Position numbers and translations under genes: made by a program. A stretch of 64,000 bases of DNA, from contig MGPC01000018.1 in assembly GCA_001797315.1 (NCBI GenBank), forward strand, positions 186,001 to 250,000, in the 5' to 3' direction. Position 1 is the first letter of the stretch. Each line of letters begins with the position of its first letter. Of this stretch, positions 58,851 to 64,000 are shown one piece after another. The notes beneath the pieces were generated by a model. The model was not told the DNA's origin, did no database searches, and worked only from the letters and a program-made list of their open reading frames with translations. This DNA is from Curvibacter sp. GWA2_64_110. Its GTDB lineage: Bacteria; Pseudomonadota; Gammaproteobacteria; Burkholderiales; Burkholderiaceae_C.

Positions 58851-59339
58851 TCAGCCCGCGATGAAGGTCGGCCAGACCGGGAACTGCAGTTTGAGCAGCA
58901 TCACAAAAGCCAGGTAGCTGCCCACCGCCAGGACGGCGGCCAGGACCAGCACTTCCTTGAGTTTGAAACGCTCACCCGCCAGGCTGGCTACGATGGTCAG
59001 GGCAAAGATGCCGGCCACCAGGCCCATGGGGGGCAGGCCGATGCTGGGCAGACCGCCGATCATGATGCCGAACAACAGGTTGGCGCTGATGATGAATACC
59101 AGCGGCTTCCAGGCCCATTTGCCGATCTTGTCGCCGTCCTCAGTCTCGACAACCAGAGCCTTGAACATGATCAGTCCGCCCAGGATGGCCAGGACAATGC
59201 CCAACATGAGCGGGAAGTAACCCGGCCCCATGCGGGCGCCGGTGCCCACGTTATAGCCGACGGCACCCCAGGCAAAGCCAACACCAACAGTGGTGAACAT
59301 GAGCCCGGAGAAAAAGTCTTTTTGACTCTTGATCTTCAC
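58851..59339 (-). CDS. tctB: Tripartite tricarboxylate transporter small permease TctB
   Basis: A 162-residue membrane protein with four helices (about 11-28, 40-60, 78-98, 108-160). The sequence GTGARMGPGYFPLMLGIVLAILGG is the TctB signature. The GTG start at 59339 is supported by CAGGAG upstream; the longer frame to 59432 lacks such a site. First gene of tctBA. The 153 bp to the GspE-type gene show nothing notable. Confidence 0.92.
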   Translation of the reverse strand: MKIKSQKDFFSGLMFTTVGVGFAWGAVGYNVGTGARMGPGYFPLMLGIVLAILGGLIMFKALVVETEDGDKIGKWAWKPLVFIISANLLFGIMIGGLPSIGLPPMGLVAGIFALTIVASLAGERFKLKEVLVLAAVLAVGSYLAFVMLLKLQFPVWPTFIAG

Positions 59340-59492
59340 AAACAGTCTCCTGCGAACAATTCCCAAACCGTCGATTCTGCAACGGAAAGCCCCTGCGCCC
59401 GGATGTGGATTCCACCTATGCCTGACACGCAACGGACAGCAAGGCCCCGGGAATACCCTTGGTCTCCGCCCGCTCGCACAGCCCTGGTGCGT

Positions 59493-61283
59493 TCAGACCA
59501 GCGGCGGCGTGGCGCTCAACACCTCGTCCAGCACGGTCAGGCCTTCGGCCACGCGCAGGGCGCCGGCCAGGCGCAGCGGGCGCATGCCATCACTCACGGC
59601 TTGTCGCCGCAGGGCGTCGATGCTGGGCTCGCGGCTGACCTTGTCCTTGAAGGCCTCGCTCACCACCAGCAACTCGTACAGGCCCATGCGGCCCAGGAAG
59701 CCGGTCATGCGGCAATCGACGCAACCCACCGCCTTGTAGGGCTGGTAGCCGCCGCTGAGCTGCCAGGGTTTCACCACCTCGGCCAGCGCCTCGCGTGTGG
59801 CGGTCGCGTCCAGCACCTTGCATTGCGCACACAGGGTGCGCACCAGGCGCTGCGCCAGCACGCCCAGCACCGTGGCATTGATCAGGTAGGACGGAATGCC
59901 GAGCTCCATCAGCCGCGTGATGGCCGACGGCGCGTCGTTGGTGTGCAGAGTGGAGAACACCAGGTGGCCGGTGAGCGCCGCCTGCACCGCCATCTCGGCG
60001 GTTTCCAGGTCGCGGATCTCGCCCACCATGATGATGTCCGGGTCCTGCCGCATCAGGGCGCGCAGCCCTTCGGCAAAGCTGAAGTCGAGTTGCGGCTGCA
60101 CCTGGGTCTGGTTGAAGGCCGGCTCGATCATCTCGATCGGGTCCTCCACCGTGCTGACGTTCACCTCTTCAGTGGCTACGCGCTTCAAGGTGGAATACAG
60201 CGTCGTGGTCTTGCCCGAGCCGGTGGGCCCGGTTACCAGAATGATGCCGTGCGGCCGCGTCACCAGGGCCTCCCAGCGCTGCGCGTCGTGCGGCGTGAAG
60301 CCCAGCGCATCGAGATCCTTGACCGTGGTGTCGGGGTCGAAGATGCGCATCACCATCTTCTCGCCAAACGCCGTGGGCAGGGTCGAGATCCGCATCTCGA
60401 CCTCGTCGCCACGCGGGTTGCGCGTCTTGATACGGCCGTCCTGCGGCCGGCGCTTCTCCACCACGTCCATGCGGCCCAGCAGCTTGATGCGCGCCGTCAT
60501 GGCATTGAGCACGCCCATGGGCATCTGGTAGACCGGATGCAGCACGCCGTCGATGCGGAAGCGGATCACGCCCTGTTCGCGCCGCGGCTCCAGGTGGATG
60601 TCGCTGGCGCGCTGGTCGAAGGCATACTGCCACAGCCAGTCCACCACCTGCACCACACCCTGGTCGTTGGCATCGAGCTGCTTGTTGCTCTTGCCCAGTT
60701 CCACCAGCTGCTCGAAACTGGCGCCGCCGGCGCCGCTACCGGCCTTGACCGCCGCGCGCACCGACTTGGCCAGCGCAAAGAACTCGGCGGTAAAACGATG
60801 GATATCCTGCGGGTTGGCCAGCACGCGGCGCACGCTGCGCCGGCTCTGGCGCTCGACCTCGCCCACCCAGTCGGTGAGAAAGGGTTCGGCGGTGGCCACC
60901 ACCACCTCGGTCGGCGTCACCTGCACCGGCAGCACGCGATGGCGCTCGGCGTAGGCCGCACTCATGATGTCGGCCACCTTGCCCACATCGACCTTGAGCG
61001 GGTCGATGCGCAAGTAGTCCAGCCCGGCGCGGCCAGCCAGCCACTGCGTCAGGGTTTCGATATCGAGCGGCTTCTGATCGCTGGCGCGACGCATCGACAC
61101 GCTGGCCAGGCGCAACAGGGGATGCTGCACGCTCTCGGCCTGGGCGCAGCGTGCAATGGTGCGCTGCGCCTCCTCGTCCGAGATCACGCCATCCGCGAGC
61201 AACCACTCCACCATTCGGCGCCAGTCAATCGGGCCGGCATGCAGCGTCTTGGCCAGGGTTTTGATTTTCACATTGGCACTCAT
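59493..61283 (-). CDS. GspE/PilB-family secretion or pilus assembly ATPase
   Basis: A 596-residue ATPase. An N-terminal MshEN-like region (about 20-160) precedes the motor with Walker A GPTGSGKTTTLYS, an Asp box, Walker B PDIIMVGEIRD and the His box TGHLVFSTLHTNDA. A zinc site of two CxxC pairs (CAQC, CVDC) lies near residue 500. Residues about 50-66 are longer and different from canonical GspE. No other type II secretion or pilus genes are in the window. The start overlaps the preceding spermidine-synthase-like gene by ATGA. Confidence 0.9.
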   Translation of the reverse strand: MSANVKIKTLAKTLHAGPIDWRRMVEWLLADGVISDEEAQRTIARCAQAESVQHPLLRLASVSMRRASDQKPLDIETLTQWLAGRAGLDYLRIDPLKVDVGKVADIMSAAYAERHRVLPVQVTPTEVVVATAEPFLTDWVGEVERQSRRSVRRVLANPQDIHRFTAEFFALAKSVRAAVKAGSGAGGASFEQLVELGKSNKQLDANDQGVVQVVDWLWQYAFDQRASDIHLEPRREQGVIRFRIDGVLHPVYQMPMGVLNAMTARIKLLGRMDVVEKRRPQDGRIKTRNPRGDEVEMRISTLPTAFGEKMVMRIFDPDTTVKDLDALGFTPHDAQRWEALVTRPHGIILVTGPTGSGKTTTLYSTLKRVATEEVNVSTVEDPIEMIEPAFNQTQVQPQLDFSFAEGLRALMRQDPDIIMVGEIRDLETAEMAVQAALTGHLVFSTLHTNDAPSAITRLMELGIPSYLINATVLGVLAQRLVRTLCAQCKVLDATATREALAEVVKPWQLSGGYQPYKAVGCVDCRMTGFLGRMGLYELLVVSEAFKDKVSREPSIDALRRQAVSDGMRPLRLAGALRVAEGLTVLDEVLSATPPLV

Positions 61284-62032
61284 TCAATCGGTTTGAAACC
61301 GCGCAGCCACTTGGGCGCCGGCAGGCCCCACTGAGTCTGGATGATTTCGGCCCGCGCGGCAAGCTCGGCCCGCTTCGGGCGGCTGGGTGTGCGTTGCGCC
61401 AGCACCACCGTGTTGCCTTCGCGCGTCGCCTTGAAGGCCCAGATAGCATCGCGGCCAAAGGCGGCGGCAATCTTCTCCACGCTGCGGTCGAAGCTGGAGG
61501 AGCGGCCGAACAGGTTGACCGTCATGCAGCCCTCCTCGGTCAGCAGACGCCGACAGTCGGCATAGAACTCCGCGCTGTCGAGCACCGGGGCGGCAGCCTC
61601 GTCGTCGTACAGATCGACCTGCAGCGCGTCGACCGTGCCCCACCACTGCGGCTTCTTGATCTCCTGCGCCGCATCGGCCAGGATCACCTGCAGCTTCGCG
61701 CTGTCGTCCGGCAGATGGAACCAGCCGCGGCAGGCGTGCAGCACCTGCGGGTTGAGCTCGATGGCGGTGGTCTTCATGCGCAGCACCTTGGCGCAGAACT
61801 TGGTGAGCGAGCCGGCGCCCAGGCCGAGCTGCACCGCCTGGCGCTGCGGCACCGTGGCCGGATCGACGAACAGCAGCCAGGCCATCATGCGCTGGACGTA
61901 CTCGTGCACCAGCGCGGTCGGGTCGTCCATGTCCATGGAACCCTGGATCCAGATGGTGCCCAGGTGCATGTGGCGGATGTCGCCTTCGTCGGAGAAGTGG
62001 ACTTCGGGGAGAGTGTGTTGGCGTGTTTTCAA
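61280..62032 (-). CDS. Spermidine-synthase-like methyltransferase-fold protein
   Basis: A 250-residue protein with the Rossmann fold of polyamine aminopropyltransferases: QLGLGAGSLTKFCAKVL, TTAIELNPQVL, VILADAAQEI and DALQVDLYDDEAAAP. The classical catalytic Asp-Tyr environment of spermidine synthase is only partly recognisable, so the true reaction may differ. It overlaps the GspE-family gene by 4 nt, implying coupled expression, an unexplained pairing. Confidence 0.8.
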   Translation of the reverse strand: MKTRQHTLPEVHFSDEGDIRHMHLGTIWIQGSMDMDDPTALVHEYVQRMMAWLLFVDPATVPQRQAVQLGLGAGSLTKFCAKVLRMKTTAIELNPQVLHACRGWFHLPDDSAKLQVILADAAQEIKKPQWWGTVDALQVDLYDDEAAAPVLDSAEFYADCRRLLTEEGCMTVNLFGRSSSFDRSVEKIAAAFGRDAIWAFKATREGNTVVLAQRTPSRPKRAELAARAEIIQTQWGLPAPKWLRGFKPIE

Positions 62033-62080
62033 GATCGGGGCATTATCCCCAAACGCCGCCGCCCGCCTGCGCGGTGTGCT

Positions 62081-62635
62081 TCAGACCAGACCGGCCTCGA
62101 CCATCACCGCCCGCCAGGCGGCCAGCTTGCGCTCGAAACTCCAGCTCGCATTGGCCGGGCTGGTGGACGGCAGCTTCACCACGGCGAAATCCTCGATACC
62201 GAGACTGTGTCGCACCAGCTTCGCATGCTTGAAGCTCTCGCCGCCGTTGTGCGCAATCATCCTCAGCTGCGGGCAATGCGCCTTGAGACTGGCAAAGTCG
62301 TTGACCTGCGGGTTGCGGATGGCACTGTCCAGGCTGCCGCTGCGCTCGCAGCTGGCATAGACATCCCACAGCCCCAGACCCCGGTCGAGCAGCCAAGTGC
62401 TACGTTTTTCATAGCTGTTGGTGCCCGTATCCATTGGCACAGAAGGCCAAATCGCTTGCAAAATCTTCCAGAACTGGTTGTGCGGGTGGCCGTAGTACTG
62501 CTGCGCCCGCAACGAGGCCACACCGGGGAAACTGCCCAGGATCAGCAGGCGGGTGGTGGCCGAAACGATGGGCGGCAAGCCAAACAGCCGCTCGGCACCG
62601 GCTTGCGGAACAACGGGTTGCGGCTTGCGCGTCAT
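62081..62635 (-). CDS. DNA-deoxyinosine (hypoxanthine) glycosylase, UDG family 6
   Basis: A 184-residue base-excision enzyme started at ATG 62635. LLILGSFPGVASL and QYYGHPHNQFWKIL are the family 6 signatures, with GLWDVYASCERSGSLDSAI and KLPSTSPAN following. It should remove hypoxanthine arising from adenine deamination. A 17-bp interspersed repeat lies within it, coding for SYEKRS. It follows the tatD stop by 4 nt. Confidence 0.88.
   Translation of the reverse strand: MTRKPQPVVPQAGAERLFGLPPIVSATTRLLILGSFPGVASLRAQQYYGHPHNQFWKILQAIWPSVPMDTGTNSYEKRSTWLLDRGLGLWDVYASCERSGSLDSAIRNPQVNDFASLKAHCPQLRMIAHNGGESFKHAKLVRHSLGIEDFAVVKLPSTSPANASWSFERKLAAWRAVMVEAGLV
62399..62415 (-). repeat. 17-bp interspersed repeat, copy 7 (inside the glycosylase gene)
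   Basis: Minus strand GCTATGAAAAACGTAGC, read in a different frame from most other coding copies (AGC TAT GAA AAA CGT AGC). Confidence 0.8.
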
Positions 62636-62639
62636 GGTG

Positions 62640-63491
62640 TCACGCCGGCAGCAAGGCTTGCAGGCGCGGCAGAGCCGCCATGGCATTGCGCGTGGTTGCC
62701 GCGGCCAGCACCTCCGGCTCGATGCCGCGCAACTCAGCCAGCACCTGCGCGATGCGCGGCAGTTCGCCCGGCTCGTTTCGGCCTTGCGGCGTACCGGCAG
62801 CCCGCGCTTCGGCCGTCTGGTACAGCCAGTGCGGCGGCATGTCGGGCGCATCGGTCTCCAGCACAAGCGCCTCCAGCGGCAGCGTGGTCGCCAGCCGGCG
62901 CAGGTTCTCGGCACGCTCGTAGGTCAGCGCGCCGCCGAAGCCGAGCTTGAGCCCCAGGGCGATGAAAGCCTGCGCCTGCTGCGCGCTGCCGTTGAAGGCG
63001 TGGGCAATGCCCTGCCATTGATAGCCCCCATTGCCGACCGCGCGCAAGCCCTTGAGCAGCATGTCCGCCGAACGGCGCACGTGCAGGATGACCGGCAAGC
63101 CGTGCTGGCGCGCCAGCTTGAGCTGCTCGACATAGAAAAATTCCTGCCGCTCGCGCAGCGGGCTGGCGCAAAGCTCCGGCACGAAGTAGTCGAGCCCGAT
63201 CTCGCCCACCGCCACCAGGCGCGGGTCGTCGCGCTGTGCGGTCAGCGCGGCATCGAGCCGGGCCAGGTCGTCATCCTGCGCCTGCTTCACGTACAAAGGG
63301 TGGATGCCCAGCGCGTAGCTGTCGCCGGACTCATGGGCCAGCGTACGCACCCGCTCGAAGTCCTGCGCCTGCACCGCCGGCAGCACGCAGTGCGCTACGC
63401 CACGCGCCCGTGCACGTTCGCGTACGGCAGCCACGTCCGGGGCGAATTCCGGGGCGTCCAGATGGCAATGGGTGTCGATCCAGAATCGCAT
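62640..63491 (-). CDS. TatD-family metal-dependent DNase
   Basis: A 283-residue TIM-barrel hydrolase. The metal ligands are in DTHCHLD near the start, GEIGLDYF, ILHVRR, HAFNG and LETDAPDMPP. TatD proteins are 3'-5' exonucleases or deacylase-like hydrolases. It lies 14 bp downstream of lolD and 4 bp before the glycosylase gene, so the three may be one transcript; a DNA-repair link between the last two is plausible. Confidence 0.93.
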   Translation of the reverse strand: MRFWIDTHCHLDAPEFAPDVAAVRERARARGVAHCVLPAVQAQDFERVRTLAHESGDSYALGIHPLYVKQAQDDDLARLDAALTAQRDDPRLVAVGEIGLDYFVPELCASPLRERQEFFYVEQLKLARQHGLPVILHVRRSADMLLKGLRAVGNGGYQWQGIAHAFNGSAQQAQAFIALGLKLGFGGALTYERAENLRRLATTLPLEALVLETDAPDMPPHWLYQTAEARAAGTPQGRNEPGELPRIAQVLAELRGIEPEVLAAATTRNAMAALPRLQALLPA

Positions 63492-63505
63492 CGCCCCACC
63501 GCCGT

Positions 63506-64000
63506 TCAGGCGCTCAACCGCCCCTGCTCCAGTCGGAGCTGACGCTGGCAGCGCGCCGCCAGCGTCTCGTCGTGTGTCACCACGATGAAGGCCGTGCCCT
63601 GCTCGCGCGCCAGGCGCAGCATGAGTTCGAACACGCCGTCGGCCGTGCTGCGGTCCAGGTTGCCGGTCGGCTCATCGGCCAGCACGCAGGCCGGCTGCGT
63701 CACCAGCGCGCGCGCAATCGCCACGCGCTGGCGCTCACCGCCCGACAGTTCGGACGGGCGGTGCAACACGCGCTCGGCCAGCCCGACCGCCGCCAACATG
63801 CGCGCGGCGGTCTGCGCCGCTTCGGCGCGCTCCTGGCGCCGGATCCACAACGGCATGGCCACGTTGTCGAGCGCGCTGAATTCCGGCAACAGATGGTGGA
63901 ACTGGTAGACGAAGCCGAGGTGCTGGTTGCGCAACTGGCCCTGGGCCGCCGGCGACAGCGTGGACATCGCCTGCCCCATCAACTGGACCGAGCCGGTCGT
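63506..64000 (-). CDS. lolD: Lipoprotein-releasing system ATPase LolD (5' part beyond the window)
   Basis: The frame is open to the window edge and encodes the C-terminal 164 residues of an ABC ATPase. Q-loop segment [20 protein letters not shown] is characteristic of LolD, then [15 protein letters not shown], Walker [13 protein letters not shown] and VVTHD. Walker A lies outside. LolD drives release of lipoproteins to LolA (encoded at 26509). Confidence 0.92.
   Translation of the reverse strand, partial: TTGSVQLMGQAMSTLSPAAQGQLRNQHLGFVYQFHHLLPEFSALDNVAMPLWIRRQERAEAAQTAARMLAAVGLAERVLHRPSELSGGERQRVAIARALVTQPACVLADEPTGNLDRSTADGVFELMLRLAREQGTAFIVVTHDETLAARCQRQLRLEQGRLSA

Overview
The window reads as chromosome of a high-GC betaproteobacterium, most likely a Burkholderiales/Comamonadaceae member (inference). 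The support is two Bug/TctC-type periplasmic receptors, DUF4148 and DUF3422 proteins, a Burkholderiales-type acyl desaturase, and three families of small interspersed repeats of the kind I associate with Comamonadaceae. No rRNA, CRISPR array, intact transposase, integrase or phage module is visible.

Layout. 1-4889: a tightly coupled plus-strand oxidation/export operon (end of an unknown gene, two SDR-fold enzymes, a secreted protein combining a haem-binding CxxCH with a Vgb-like beta-propeller, and an MFS transporter). 5026-12327: housekeeping genes (valS, galU, a TusA-like protein, a FapA/DUF342 protein, a Nudix hydrolase, cysM). 12369-16153: accessory region at a tRNA-Leu(CAA) gene. A 58-bp direct copy of the tRNA 3' half lies 2762 bp downstream. 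The two copies bracket a decayed RelBE-type toxin-antitoxin pair and an intact hipBA module whose promoter region carries four 18-bp palindromes spaced exactly 51 bp apart. A second antitoxin-like remnant and an orphan membrane protein lie just outside. 16258-24358: oxidoreductases, a Bug receptor, a GlcG/VOC/DUF3147 operon and a livHMGF transporter lacking its binding protein. 24406-31313: rarA, a RidA-family gene, lolA-ftsK, trxB, rpmB-rpmG. 31636-39646: desaturase, RNA methyltransferase, purN, a two-subunit acyl-CoA dehydrogenase, an HNH protein, ribF. 39765-43093: ileS-lspA. 43116-51337: a DUF2236/MpaB-family oxygenase, a DUF4148 protein, a LysR regulator, a hybrid histidine kinase, a wrecked flagellin that looks like a flagellinolysin remnant, a quinone reductase, an EamA exporter and a lipoprotein. 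51383-59339: an atypical SDR, an EamA exporter, and a tctBA / DUF3422-tctC-GGT block. 59493-64000: GspE-family ATPase, spermidine-synthase-like protein, family 6 DNA glycosylase, TatD nuclease and a truncated lolD.

The most unusual material is (a) the integrase-less tRNA-Leu mini-island with its phased operator array; (b) a 17-bp palindromic repeat (GCTAYNAAANNNRTAGC-like, seven copies) that mostly sits inside coding sequence, even forming the hydrophobic core of the LolA signal peptide and the stop codon of another gene; (c) a roughly 85-bp repeat that in all three copies begins 1-8 nt after a stop codon, in the sense orientation of the upstream gene; and (d) the flagellin/metallopeptidase relic.
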